Below, in pieces: positions 1-8,604 of a stretch of DNA of 64,000 nt. The notes beneath the pieces are model-generated. The model made no database searches and was not told the origin of the DNA. It saw only the letters and a list, made by a program, of their open reading frames with translations. The position numbers and the translations under genes were made by a program. How positions within the stretch are numbered: the first letter of the stretch is position 1; each line of letters opens with the position of its first letter. This stretch comes from Paramoeba atlantica (lineage: Eukaryota > Discosea), in the NCBI GenBank assembly GCA_977017575.1, contig CDRNVI010000001.1, positions 186,001-250,000 on the forward strand. The letters run 5' to 3'.

Positions 1-1
1 A

Positions 2-79
2 TTGGGGGGAATAGTAGTCAAGGTTCTCGGCGCTTACGTGGGAGAAGACGAAAAGGTAGATCCCCTACTACTAGAAATT
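2..79 (+). pseudogene. LINE-I ORF fragment (post-RT region)
   Basis: The first 78 bases translate in one frame to a peptide containing VKVLGAYVGEDEKVD, which matches the conserved segment (IKILGAH/YIG) just downstream of the RT palm in the other LINE-I copies here. It is cut by the window edge on the left and by a T-tract at 78-97 on the right. Only a scrap of the gene is present, so nothing more can be said about its function. Confidence 0.75.
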
Positions 80-191
80 TTTTTTTTTTTTTTTTTTGCA
101 AATAATTGGGGGGAATAATATTTTTTTTTTTTTTGTGGGTGTGTCCTCGCGACATTTTGCTGAATTTACTAAAAGAAGTTTTTTTTTTTTT
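78..191. repeat. Three T-tracts with a LINE-II 3'-end scrap (minus)
   Basis: T-runs lie at 78-97, about 120-134 and 179-191. Read on the minus strand they are poly(A). The 22 bases after the first run resemble, on the minus strand, the last bases of LINE-II 3' UTRs (CCCCCC then TTA/ATTTGC before the tail). The third run is the likely poly(A) tail of the minus-strand LINE-Ib that follows. Tails stacked on tails recur throughout the window. Confidence 0.6.
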
Positions 192-448
192 GATAAACTT
201 TTGGAATTGATACACTTTTTGAATATCACTTTTCAACCTGGAATAACAATCCTTCTAGGAAAAACGAGCAAACAAGCAAGCAAAGTAAGATGAATCATTG
301 ATGTTTTCAGGTTTCGAATAGACCAGCAAACTTTTCTAGGGTAAGCAGCATAAGTTTCTAAGATATAGCGATGCTCAACAGCAACAGCCTCCCATGAAAC
401 ATCAACATCATACCAAGAATGATTGAGAAATTTATTTTTGGAGTTCTT

Positions 449-1828
449 TTACTGCTTCATACCACCTACCCAATTCGCATCCGGAATGTAGTCTCGAAGC
501 TGGGACACCACCGTATATGCTGAAAACTTCTCAATCTCAAGCTGAAAGGCATCACGCACGGTTTCGTATTTTTGGCCGGATCTTTGTGCTAGTGATTTCA
601 GAAGGAACTTTGTATCGTTGTGGAGGAGTCCGCAGTCTGACGCTGCTAGACAGCGGAAAGAGTCACTTTCCACGCCTTTTTCGGTAACATACTTCTTGAA
701 CTTTTTATCGATCACTTGTTGTAACAGCGAAGTGCTTGTCTGCTTGGAATAGCTGTTGCAACACGTATGCACGACAGTGAAATCATATAAAACCTCTCCC
801 ATGTGAGGCCACATTATAGCGAGATCTGGACCAGAGCGTATTCTTCGGGCTTTACAAGGGTGGTGTTCCGCCACTTCTGCGGAGATCGAGCATTTGCACT
901 TGGTACAGAAAAAAGAAGAGTGTAGACGCGGTTCTGTAATGCATGGGAGGCCAGCCTTGGCGCAGAGCTCGGCGAGGTAGCGAACGATGTGAGAATGTTT
1001 CTTCGTGCAATTCATGCCAGAGCAACGAGAGCAGCCTGCAATGTGTGGTATAATGCTGGAGGGAGTTTCGTGACCACAGCATCCAGGGCATAGGACGTCT
1101 TTAGGGGCTTTGGCGAGACCGATACCTAAGCGCATCATCAAAGTGTAACGAAAAAGGTACGGGTTGACGTAGTTGTTAGTGCTTTCTAGGTGCAAATTTG
1201 CTTCTTTCGTTCGCTTCATAATGATTTCCAGGTGGGAGTCTTTTTGCAGTTCGGCTGCCTGTATCTCGTGTGCGGCGTTTAATTTCTTTCTCAACAGCCT
1301 TCTTTGTGCCTCTCCTCGACTCTGCTCTTTCTGCTGGTCTTTTTCACTGTCCTTGAGATCTACCGGAGCGTTATTGGTTTTTGAGTGCTCTTCAATAGAT
1401 CTACTGGCAGTGTCAAAGAAGTGCTTCTGCTTCAAAGCCGATGAAATCAATCCCAAGCCACCGAATTTCGGTGGAAGCGCTGCAAGCTTCAAGGCCTTTG
1501 CACCGGCTCCACACCATTTTTCCAGAACTGCGCTTACTTGATTCTCGAAGGATTGGGCAAGGAGTGTAGTAGCTTCCGGTCGATGTACTCTTAAGTGATA
1601 GTCGTGTCGTGGAATCGTACAACGACGCAGGATGGCAAGAGAGAGATTGCTGGGACCCATGAGCGCCAACCTGCGGAAGAGACATTTGTGCTTCTCCATT
1701 TTCTTGATGAGCGAGTTTTGCACCACTTGGTCTGTACCTATGTAGGCTCCTAAAATCTTTATCGCGTCCGTGCAGAAGTTTACACCAAGTGTTTCTAAGG
1801 GGAGGTGCAGGGGTATAGCGCACCCCAC
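449..1828 (-). CDS. LINE-Ib C-terminal half: thumb/linker, Cys-His finger, RLE endonuclease
   Basis: This is the downstream part of the LINE-Ib ORF, separated from the RT part by the insertion at 1797-1994; its first few codons lie in that insertion. It contains DAIKILGAYIG (conserved after the RT), then CPGC followed by H-x3-C (PHIAGCSRC) and a KHSHIVRYL helix, a second C-x2-C finger, and SGPDLAIMWPHMGEVLYDFTVV. The last segment is the PD-(D/E)xK-like core of restriction-like endonucleases that nick target DNA in CRE/R2-type LINEs. It ends in WVGGMKQ. A near-identical C-terminus occurs at 40198-40345, which supports the family assignment. Confidence 0.88.
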   Translation of the reverse strand: MGCAIPLHLPLETLGVNFCTDAIKILGAYIGTDQVVQNSLIKKMEKHKCLFRRLALMGPSNLSLAILRRCTIPRHDYHLRVHRPEATTLLAQSFENQVSAVLEKWCGAGAKALKLAALPPKFGGLGLISSALKQKHFFDTASRSIEEHSKTNNAPVDLKDSEKDQQKEQSRGEAQRRLLRKKLNAAHEIQAAELQKDSHLEIIMKRTKEANLHLESTNNYVNPYLFRYTLMMRLGIGLAKAPKDVLCPGCCGHETPSSIIPHIAGCSRCSGMNCTKKHSHIVRYLAELCAKAGLPCITEPRLHSSFFCTKCKCSISAEVAEHHPCKARRIRSGPDLAIMWPHMGEVLYDFTVVHTCCNSYSKQTSTSLLQQVIDKKFKKYVTEKGVESDSFRCLAASDCGLLHNDTKFLLKSLAQRSGQKYETVRDAFQLEIEKFSAYTVVSQLRDYIPDANWVGGMKQ

Positions 1829-1994
1829 CTCCCTAGCTGTAACCTAACTCCTCTCCAAGCGGAGGTCAGCCGTAGCTTGCTATGGCTGGCTCTCCGGATA
1901 CGTCGCAAGACGTATTCGGACTGCCCGTTTGGGGAGTTGAGGGGCCATAACTTTTCGGAGTCAAAAGGCCCAATACATCATCATCAAGGGGAGG
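1797..1994 (+). mobile_element. SINE-like hairpin-rich insertion with 9-bp target duplication
   Basis: A 180-bp insert (1806-1985) lies between two copies of AAGGGGAGG (1797-1805 and 1986-1994) and interrupts the LINE-Ib ORF just after the RT. On the + strand it ends in a short CATCATCATC run. It can fold into a chain of hairpins: 1801-1832 (GGAGGTG pairing with CACCTCC), 1867-1888 (AGCCGTAGC with GCTATGGCT) and 1893-1920, a 12-bp stem closed by GCAA. I see no ORF, no poly(A) and no clear tRNA or 5S/7SL head. A SINE or other short non-autonomous retroelement is the likeliest reading. No second copy is visible in the window. Confidence 0.65.
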
Positions 1995-4153
1995 GGCTGA
2001 TCGGCATTCGGCATATCCCTTTGAAACCATTCGCATTTTTGGAAGTTTATGTTCAAGTTGATTTCTCCGGTAATCTCGCGCAGGTAAAAGAACGCTCCTT
2101 CCAACGAACGCAGATTTTTGGAACTTAGAGTGACGTCGTCTTGATACGCTCGAATCTTAACATCGGGATAGAGGGTCGTTATTTCTTGGAGTGGGCCTTG
2201 CAAAAGTGCACAGAAATACATCGATGAAAGTGCTGAACCTTGACGTATGCCGGAAGAGCTTCGGATGGTAGCGAACAGCGCGTTGTTAGCAAAAAAGAGT
2301 AGCTCGGAGGGGATCCCATATTCCAGATAGAACAGTCGCATAAAAGGCTTGAAGATAGAATTTTGAAGGAGGGCCTGAGCGATGGCTGTGCGCTGTGGCG
2401 TGTTATATGCGTTGCTGAAGTCGACGGTAAGCAATGCATGTCCATCTTCATATTCATTCAAAAGTTCATGGACAATAGATTCACACGCGTTCTTTTGTAA
2501 AATCCCCCGTTGGATCGGCGCGAAGAACTTTTTCAGGGCACTCCCGTGTCGTTCTAAAAGGATGGAACCGCAGATTTTCAAAAAGGTATCCCCCATTGCG
2601 ATCGGGCGTACTCCATTTTGAGGCTTTGGAAGAGCGATGATTCTACATCGAGTTAGTCGCTTGCGCACGCTCAAAGGAATTTCACCGTTGATGACATCCC
2701 GAGTCATATGGCAGAGTGAAAGACATGATTCTTCGTCGTCGGCTAGAAGTCTCATCATACTTTCACTGAGGCCAGTCGGTCCTGGCGCTGCTCCCCTGGA
2801 GAGTTTTTCGATGGCAATCCGCACTTCTGATTTCTCGACAACACCGATGCGCGCAAAGTCTGCTTCAGGGATGTTAATAGGATCACCTTCAGGGTGTAGT
2901 TGGTGCAGTTTTTGCACTTTTTCGTCGGGGGTAAGGGCAGAGTCTTTGTAAACGTTGTCCAGGATGCGGGTTGCTTTACTCAGATTCCCTGCGCGCGCTG
3001 TTCGGAGGGCATTCCGGATCGAACGGCGATCAATCTCGAATTCTGCGCGTTGCTCTGCACTGAGATTGCTAGCGTCGGAAAGCTCCTTGTCTTTTCTTAC
3101 ATGGCCTACTCTCTGATTGCGACGAATTGCGGCACGGACCGTAGCCAGTGAGTCTCGCGGTGCATTTAAAAACTTGTGCCAGATCGCTGCTTTTTCTGAG
3201 TCAAGTTTTGCTGTCGCGTAGCCTCGTAGAATCGCCCGAAAGATTGCTACCACGTGGACGGCGAAGGACGGTTCAATGTTCGACAGAGTCGGAATGGGAT
3301 CGAGATCACAGTCCTCATCTTCGCATAGAATGTCTTCTGCTTGCTCTTCCAATTTGCACGTCGTCGTTTCAATTTTTCGTAATTTCGTCGTGTGAAGGCG
3401 ATAAATTCGGATCTTGCTCGATTGTGGGAGATGAAGAAAACCTTGTGGGCCTTCGTGTTCTGGAGCTGGCTCGTATGAAATCTTGATTTTGACGTTCGAT
3501 TTACGTGAGGTTCTGTCAACGACAATGCCCTTGGAGTGGTATGTTGCATTGCTCTGTCGAAAACCCCATTCGATTTCGCATTCAGTTCCTTTGCCCCATT
3601 TCGAGACGATGCCGTACACTTGATCGGGCGATTTTTGGCTGTTGTGCACGGTGTGGCCACTTGACGTTTCCTCGGTTGCGCCGTCCCATGACATTTCACT
3701 TGGGGCTTCGCTTCCGTCCTCTGAGAAATTCTTTGCCTCGGAGGTATCTATGATAGGTCTCTCCACAGTAGTTCTTTGGAGTTCTTCTTGCGTCTTCGTG
3801 GGAGTTTCCATGCGAAAATTCGTCCGTTTGATTTTAATCGTGTTGCAGGACTCATCGTGCTTTTGATGCGGGGCTTTTGTGGTGCGGGGCTCATCGTGCA
3901 TCTCGTGGTCCGCCCAGTCTGGTGAGATTTCCTTTGAACCAATGATTTTGATGCGTACCTTTTTCTTCGGTTTCTGCGACAATTGTGCCAGCAAGGGTTG
4001 CTTTACGCTCTCGTATGAGACGTCGTCTCGCATTGTGGCCTTTTCCGTGAGAATTTTAGGTTTCGTACGACTGCCGTGATTCAATGATTCCTTAGCCTTC
4101 TTCTTGTTACTGTGTGTGGTCGTTCGCGAAAGTGTTCGACAAAGGCGTGTCAT
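1961..4153 (-). CDS. LINE-Ib N-terminal half with reverse transcriptase
   Basis: The start chosen is the ATG at 4153-4151, 24 nt past the spliced-leader remnant. An upstream in-frame start would fall inside the leader. The charged N-terminus is followed by a beta-rich segment (GTECEIEWGFRQSN ... FLHLPQSSKIRIYRL), then an Arg-rich linker and the RT: PGPTGLSESMM, NGVRPIAMGDTFLKICG, motif A VDFSNAYNTPQR, motif B SGIRQGSALSSMYF and motif C AYQDDVTLSS. It reads into the SINE-like insert and stops there. The closest relative in the window is 52293-54090 (+). It is expected to act at the nucleus in target-primed reverse transcription. Confidence 0.9.
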   Translation of the reverse strand: MTRLCRTLSRTTTHSNKKKAKESLNHGSRTKPKILTEKATMRDDVSYESVKQPLLAQLSQKPKKKVRIKIIGSKEISPDWADHEMHDEPRTTKAPHQKHDESCNTIKIKRTNFRMETPTKTQEELQRTTVERPIIDTSEAKNFSEDGSEAPSEMSWDGATEETSSGHTVHNSQKSPDQVYGIVSKWGKGTECEIEWGFRQSNATYHSKGIVVDRTSRKSNVKIKISYEPAPEHEGPQGFLHLPQSSKIRIYRLHTTKLRKIETTTCKLEEQAEDILCEDEDCDLDPIPTLSNIEPSFAVHVVAIFRAILRGYATAKLDSEKAAIWHKFLNAPRDSLATVRAAIRRNQRVGHVRKDKELSDASNLSAEQRAEFEIDRRSIRNALRTARAGNLSKATRILDNVYKDSALTPDEKVQKLHQLHPEGDPINIPEADFARIGVVEKSEVRIAIEKLSRGAAPGPTGLSESMMRLLADDEESCLSLCHMTRDVINGEIPLSVRKRLTRCRIIALPKPQNGVRPIAMGDTFLKICGSILLERHGSALKKFFAPIQRGILQKNACESIVHELLNEYEDGHALLTVDFSNAYNTPQRTAIAQALLQNSIFKPFMRLFYLEYGIPSELLFFANNALFATIRSSSGIRQGSALSSMYFCALLQGPLQEITTLYPDVKIRAYQDDVTLSSKNLRSLEGAFFYLREITGEINLNINFQKCEWFQRDMPNADQPLPLMMMYWAF

Positions 4154-4177
4154 AGAAGAAGTATATAAAAATAACAA

Positions 4178-4214
4178 CAACAAGGTACAGAAATAGAGGC
4201 AACAAGGTACAGAA
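4178..4214 (-). other. Two tandem spliced-leader 3' ends
   Basis: On the minus strand TTTCTGTACCTTGTTG (4193-4178) adjoins the LINE-Ib leader. Six bases further upstream is a second copy, TTCTGTACCTTGTTG (4214-4200). Both match the last 15-16 nt of the 39-nt SL seen whole at 8520-8558. The base after the SL is not GT, so this is not an SL RNA gene. The tandem arrangement suggests that an already SL-tagged copy was transcribed and trans-spliced again. Confidence 0.85.
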
Positions 4215-4228
4215 GTATTCGTCGGTTA

Positions 4229-6379
4229 GTGAGCAAGGCCGCATGCAGTAGTGTCCGAATGAAAGCGGGGAAATACTTTGAAGCACAACAATATGGAGTG
4301 GCCACCCGAGCAGCGGCAGAACGTATCATTCACCTTTGTAGGCTTGCAATGGACACTGACACAACAAATTCCGATATAGTTTTATGCAAAGTTGATTTGT
4401 CCAACGCATTTAACAACGTTAGCCGTGACGCATTCATCAGTCTCACCAGACAGCACTTCCCGGAATTGTCCAGATGGGTAGAATGGTGCTACGTCGAAAC
4501 CAGTAGCTTAACTTACGGACACCGTTTCGTACCGTCCGCGGAAGGGGTACAACAGGGCGATCCCCTCGGTCCTCTTCTCTTTTCCTTAGTCATGTTGGAG
4601 GTTACCAAACAAATTCAGTCGTACACGGAACTTCTTCTAAACCTGTGGTACTTAGACGATGGAGTTTTTATAGGGAAAGCAGAAGAAGTAAGAAAAGCCC
4701 TCGACATACTTGATCACCTCGGACCAGGTCAGGGACTACACCTCAATAGCAAGAAATGCGAGATCATCACACTACCCTCATCTGCACACCAAACATCTCT
4801 TTTCCTAGATATACCAAAAGACAAGCAAAACACAGAAGGAAATTTCGACATCCTAGGAAGCCCTATCGGATCCCACAAACACTGCGCCGAATACCTCATG
4901 ACCAATTCGATCGAACCAGCAGAAGATACTTTAGTTGCTTCCAGTTTAATTGAGGACCCGCAGGTCGCCATGGCACTGATACGACAATGTGCTGGCTTTT
5001 GTCAACTGGTCTACGCCCTACGTACAACACCCCCACAATGCATACAACGCGTTTGCGAACATCTAGACAATTCACTGTTGAGCACAGCTGAGGAAATACT
5101 TTGCCCACTGAACGCCCCTGCCCGCGCTCAGATCCAACGCCTGAAGAGACACGGAGGTTTCGGTCTGCGTTCATCGGAAATGTACTCGTCTTCAGCTTAC
5201 GTAGCATCTGTGGTGTTCGCAGCAAGCAAGGACGGATGGAATCCACTGGACGCGGAAGGTTTTTCACCTGCCGTCAACGACGTGAACGCAAAAGCCGGAG
5301 GCACTCTCGTAGATCCCGAAACGGGTCGTTTCCTTTGCCCCACCACCCAACAGCGCGACCGATCACATCCCTCTTTTCCCCCAAAGCCACCCATTCACTC
5401 TTCCACACAGGTCGATACAGCCCGCGAGCCATCAGACACCGGACCTTTTTTAGATGCTGACCCGCCGTTGGGCGCTGACCTTGACATAGATATTGACCCG
5501 CCAGAATGGGACGGAAGTATCATCCCACGTCAGAAAGATATCATCCGCGCTATAGGGGAAAGGGAGTTTAATATAGCATACTGTTCCGCTGATACACGAA
5601 CGCGAACCAGATGGGTATCACAATCAGGGAAAGGGGCTAGCAGCTGGGCATTCGTCACCCCATCGAAGGACCTGGGCTATGCATTCAAACCCGCGGAGTT
5701 TCGAACCTTGTGTCGATGGTGGTTGGGGGTGGATGTATACGGAGAAACTCGTCCATGTCCCTCGGATGAATGCAAACTCCCTCTGGGTCCTGAAGGGGAT
5801 CACGCACTCGTGTGCAAACATGGACAAGGTATAATAAACCGGCACAATTCCTTGGTTGAACATTTTTCCTCCTTCTGCGGGCATGCCTCTTTGGCACCCC
5901 AACGAGAGCACAGTCTTGGCAATCGAGGTCCCGGAGGGGGGCTCACCAGGCCAGGCGATGTGTTTCTCCCCACGTATTCCAAGGCTAAAGGCATGGTCCT
6001 TGATTTTGCAGTTACCCACGCTCAGCAAACTAAATACACGGACAAAGTTCGTAACGCTAGCTGGGTAACTGCAGGATCATTCGCCGAGCACTACGCCGCG
6101 GAAAAAAAGGTGCACCAACGGTTGGAGGCTGAGGAAACAGGCCATGAATTCACAGCCATGGTGGTAGAGAGCTATGGCTCCTGGAGCGTGAGCGCAACGT
6201 CCGTTCTAAAGGGAGTCGGAAAGAGGCGGGCACAGGCTTCAAATGGGACCCTTACGGAAGAGCAGGCTACAAATAAATTGTATGCCGAATTGAATGTGAC
6301 CCTCATGCGAGCACAAGCTCGTATGATGGTTACACGCATGGCTGTGCCCGACCCGAACGAGCCCATCACGGAAGGATAG
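4229..6379 (+). CDS. LINE-II reverse transcriptase-endonuclease (partial, 5'-truncated)
   Basis: A 716-codon open frame without a genuine start codon. Motif A is VDLSNAFNNVSR (about residue 54), motif B EGVQQGDPLGPLLFSL (104) and motif C WYLDDGVFIG (140). A thumb with LKRHGGFGLRSS follows, then the C-x4-C ... GDHALVC ... INRHNSL finger (about 509) and TRPGDVFLP ... GMVLDFAVTHAQQTKY (572-600), an RLE core. The GDHAL-C / RHN arrangement is typical of NeSL/R2-type LINEs as I remember them. It has lost the N-terminal zinc fingers present at 8605, so it would not be autonomous. Confidence 0.9.
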   Translation: MSKAACSSVRMKAGKYFEAQQYGVATRAAAERIIHLCRLAMDTDTTNSDIVLCKVDLSNAFNNVSRDAFISLTRQHFPELSRWVEWCYVETSSLTYGHRFVPSAEGVQQGDPLGPLLFSLVMLEVTKQIQSYTELLLNLWYLDDGVFIGKAEEVRKALDILDHLGPGQGLHLNSKKCEIITLPSSAHQTSLFLDIPKDKQNTEGNFDILGSPIGSHKHCAEYLMTNSIEPAEDTLVASSLIEDPQVAMALIRQCAGFCQLVYALRTTPPQCIQRVCEHLDNSLLSTAEEILCPLNAPARAQIQRLKRHGGFGLRSSEMYSSSAYVASVVFAASKDGWNPLDAEGFSPAVNDVNAKAGGTLVDPETGRFLCPTTQQRDRSHPSFPPKPPIHSSTQVDTAREPSDTGPFLDADPPLGADLDIDIDPPEWDGSIIPRQKDIIRAIGEREFNIAYCSADTRTRTRWVSQSGKGASSWAFVTPSKDLGYAFKPAEFRTLCRWWLGVDVYGETRPCPSDECKLPLGPEGDHALVCKHGQGIINRHNSLVEHFSSFCGHASLAPQREHSLGNRGPGGGLTRPGDVFLPTYSKAKGMVLDFAVTHAQQTKYTDKVRNASWVTAGSFAEHYAAEKKVHQRLEAEETGHEFTAMVVESYGSWSVSATSVLKGVGKRRAQASNGTLTEEQATNKLYAELNVTLMRAQARMMVTRMAVPDPNEPITEG

Positions 6380-6420
6380 TGTCGGACCCAACTGATCCTA
6401 TGGTGGTGACATAGGCCAAG

Positions 6421-6900
6421 GGTGCTGGTCGGGTCGACAAAGTCTATACTCACGCCTAGCCCGCGAGGGCTAGGTACCCCAAGTGAGGTAGTACACGGGT
6501 AGTGAATCTCCTCCCCGTCGGCCAGCATCCTGTTTCGTGACCGTGTCGCTGTCGACACAGGCCCGCGCCTGCGCCCTCCTGTATAACAAGGGAAGGGTTC
6601 ACAAGTCAGGCCGTGGAGTGGTCGAAAGACCCGGTCCGGAACGCGCGAATGGATTGGGTCTGTATTGCTTGTTTTAGTTTTTACTGTTTCTTGTCTGTAG
6701 TATATACTTAGGGGAGATTAAATTGCTAGTTTTGGGCTGAGAAAAAACAAAAGGTACATCTGTGGAAACAAAAAGAATTGCTAATTTGATTGCTTGTTTT
6801 CAACTCGTATACCCCCCCCAATGGACCTACTTGGTTCGTCTACTGGGTCAAAATATAGAGGCAATGCCGCGATTCATACTTCTCCCCCCTTATTAACTGC
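6421..6900 (+). ncRNA. Structured LINE-II 3' UTR (multibranch RNA domain)
   Basis: GGGTGCTGGYCG near 6420 can pair with CGGCCAGCATCC near 6519-6530, closing a roughly 110-nt domain. Inside it CTAGCCC-GCGA-GGGCTAG forms a GNRA-capped hairpin, and after it GTGTCG-CTGT-CGACAC forms another. The domain recurs in every LINE-II tail (12430, 16400, 17560) and in diverged form at 22538-22760 with compensating changes. The likeliest role is recognition by the LINE-II RT at the start of target-primed synthesis; this is inference from other RLE LINEs. Confidence 0.7.
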
Positions 6901-6924
6901 AAAAAAAAAAAAAAAAAAAAAAAA

Positions 6925-7377
6925 GTACAGAAAACAACACACAAAAAAAGTAGTACACGGGCAGTGAATCTCCTCCCCGTCGGCCAGCATCCTGTTTCGT
7001 GACCGTGTCGCTGTCGACACAGGCCCGCGCCTGCGCCCTCCCATATAACAAGGGAAGGGTTCACAAGTCAGGCCCGTGGAGAGGTCGAAAGACCCGGTCC
7101 GGAACGCGCGAATGGATTGGGCATGGATGGCTTGTTTTAATTTTTACTGTTTTTCTTGTTTGTAGTATATACTTAGGGGAGACTAAATTGCTAGTTTTGG
7201 GCTGAGAAAAAAGGTACATCTGTGGACAGAAAAAGAATTGCTAATTTGATTGTTTGTTTTCAACTCGTATACCCCCCCCCAATGCACCTACTTGGTTCGT
7301 CTACTGGGTCAAAATATAGAGGCAATGCCGCGATTCATACTTCTCCCCCCTTAAAAAAAAAAAAAAAAAAAAAAAAA
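6925..7377 (+). mobile_element. LINE-II 3' tail, 5'-truncated
   Basis: After a short A-rich bridge, sequence matching the LINE-II 3' UTR begins at about 6950 (GTAGTACACGGG) and runs to poly(A) at 7353-7377. It lacks all coding sequence and begins on the poly(A) of the preceding copy. It could be called a SINE, but its different truncation points from its neighbours favour incomplete LINE copies. Confidence 0.88.
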
Positions 7378-7582
7378 CAGCGCGCATCATACTCAATGAT
7401 TATGCAGATATTTTGAAATCTATTGTAATAGCAACAAAGATCACTTACGTTTCAAAAGTTTTTGTGCCCGCCCACCGAGCCCCCAGCCATTTGGTCGAGG
7501 GTTCCGGTGGGGGGAACCCCGTTAACAGAGTGACAGTGACATATATGTTTGCAGGCCTAAAAAAAAAAAAAAAAAAAAAAAA
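7378..7582 (+). mobile_element. DIRS/PAT-like A-linker-B remnant with poly(A)
   Basis: A broken fossil of about 180 bp. A stretch of A-type repeat is followed by a C-rich linker at 7467-7490 (CCCGCCCACC ... CCCCC), then the start of a B-type repeat (GGTCGAGGGTTCCGGTGG) closely related to those at 22981 and 61359. It ends in poly(A) at 7559-7582 and lies between two LINE-II tails. That suggests a read-out RNA of a DIRS-like element was copied here by the LINE machinery. Confidence 0.7.
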
Positions 7583-8047
7583 CGAGGGCTAGGTACCCCA
7601 AGTGAGGTATTACACGGGTAGTGAATCTCCTCCCCGTCGGCCAGCATCCTGTTTCGTGACCGTGTCGCTGTCGACACAGGCCCTTCTCGCCTGCGCCCTC
7701 CCGTATAACAAGGGAAGGGTTCACAAGTCAGGCCGTGGAGTGGTCGAAAGACCCGGTCCGGAACGCGCGAATGGATTGGGTCTGTATTGCTTGTTTTAGT
7801 TTTTACTGTTTCTTGTTTGTAGTATATACTTAGGGGAGATTAAATTGCTAGTTTTGGGCTGAGAAAAAACAAAAGGTACATCTGTGGAAACAAAAAGAAT
7901 TGCTAATTTGATTGCTTGTTTACAAATCATATACCCCCCCCAATGGACCTACTTGATTCGTCTACTGAGTAAAAATATAGAGGCAATGCCGCGTTTTATA
8001 CTTCTCCCCCCCTATTTATTGCAAAAAAAAAAAAAAAAAAAAAAAAA
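7583..8047 (+). mobile_element. LINE-II 3' tail, truncated inside the GNRA hairpin
   Basis: It begins CGAGGGCTAGG, that is, in the loop of the conserved CTAGCCC-GCGA-GGGCTAG hairpin, and runs through the rest of the 3' UTR to poly(A) at 8023-8047. It follows directly on the poly(A) of the DIRS-like scrap. The truncation point suggests that reverse transcriptase stopped at the stable hairpin. Confidence 0.88.
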
Positions 8048-8490
8048 GCCCGCGAGGGCTAGGTACCCCAAGTGAGGTAGTACACGGGTAGTGAATCTCC
8101 TCCCCGTCGACCAGCATCCTGTTTCGCGACCGTGTCGCTGTCGACACAGGCCCGCGCCTGCGCCCTCCCATATAACAAGGGAAGGGTTCACAAGTCAGGC
8201 CGTGGTGAGGTCGAAAGACCCGGTCCGGGACGCGCGAATGGATTGGGTCTGTATTGCTTGTTTTAGTTTTTACTGTTTCTTGTTTGTAGTATATACTTAG
8301 GGGAGATTAAATTGCTAGTTTTGGGCTGAGAGAAAAAAACAAAAGGTACATCTGTGGAAACAAAAAGATTTGCTAATTTGATTGCTTATTTTCAACTCGT
8401 ATACCCCCCCCAATGGACCTACTTGGTTCGTATACTGGGTCAAAATATTGAGGCAATGCCGCGATTCATACTTCTCCCCCCTTATTAATT

Positions 8491-8519
<29 letters not shown>
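8048..8519 (+). mobile_element. LINE-II 3' tail, truncated inside the GNRA hairpin
   Basis: It starts GCCCGCGAGGG, within five bases of the truncation point of the preceding copy and in the same hairpin, and ends with poly(A) at about 8493-8519. It forms the third consecutive tail-on-tail insertion. The next element begins with SL nucleotide 1 immediately after this A-run. Confidence 0.88.
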
Positions 8520-8525
<6 letters not shown>

Positions 8526-8558
8526 TAACGATAAAGATACAGTTTCTGTACCTTGTTG
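8520..8558 (+). other. Complete 39-nt spliced-leader sequence
   Basis: The 39 nt start AATCTTTAACG, directly against the preceding poly(A), and end ACAGTTTCTGTACCTTGTTG. The 3' end is nearly the trypanosome SL as I know it. The base after it is not GT, so it is not an SL RNA gene. Downstream, a pyrimidine-rich stretch ends in CCAG at 8584-8587, like a second, unused 3' splice site, ahead of the ATG at 8605. The 5' boundary equals the expected mRNA cap site. Confidence 0.88.
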
Positions 8559-8604
8559 AATTATTTTCTTTATTTCATCTTTTCCAGGTACGCGGTTCTT
8601 TCTC

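Larger units (their letters stand above)
192..4193 (-). mobile_element. LINE-Ib retrotransposon, minus strand, with nested SINE-like insert
   Basis: This RLE-type non-LTR retrotransposon reads right to left. A spliced-leader remnant at 4178-4193 marks its 5' end, followed by a 24-nt T-rich leader, an ATG at 4153-4151, and RT and endonuclease coding sequence down to the stop near 449. About 255 bp of 3' UTR then run to a T-tract at 179-191, the poly(A) tail. A 180-bp insertion flanked by 9-bp repeats splits the ORF. The 3' UTR is unlike that of the other LINE-Ib piece at 40198-40490, so the 3' boundary is less certain than the 5' one. Confidence 0.85.
4229..6924 (+). mobile_element. LINE-II retrotransposon, 5'-truncated, frame open
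   Basis: The copy starts abruptly inside the RT, at the segment matching VSKAV of the longer copy at 8520. It continues through the endonuclease to a stop at 6379, a 3' UTR of about 520 bp and poly(A) at 6901-6924. It abuts the SL remnants of the minus-strand LINE-Ib. The 3' UTR carries the structured domain described separately. The reading frame is intact over 716 codons, so the truncation is probably a recent incomplete reverse transcription. Confidence 0.92.

Noticed and set aside
6421-6540. HDV-like or hammerhead ribozyme in the LINE-II 3' UTR
   Set aside because: Stems are strong, but I could not find the nested pseudoknot of HDV-type or the CUGAUGA/GAA core of hammerheads. Kept as a structured RNA only.
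6925-8519. Independent SINE family
   Set aside because: The copies have different 5' truncation points and no RNA polymerase III boxes that I can see, so they are better read as 5'-truncated LINE-II.
8520-8558. SL RNA gene
   Set aside because: The 39-nt exon is followed by LINE leader sequence, not by GT and an SL intron with Sm site. The same holds for every other copy.
8559-8604. Spliceosomal intron in the LINE-II leader
   Set aside because: A pyrimidine tract and CAG are present, but there is no GT donor upstream. It is more likely an unused or former trans-splice acceptor.
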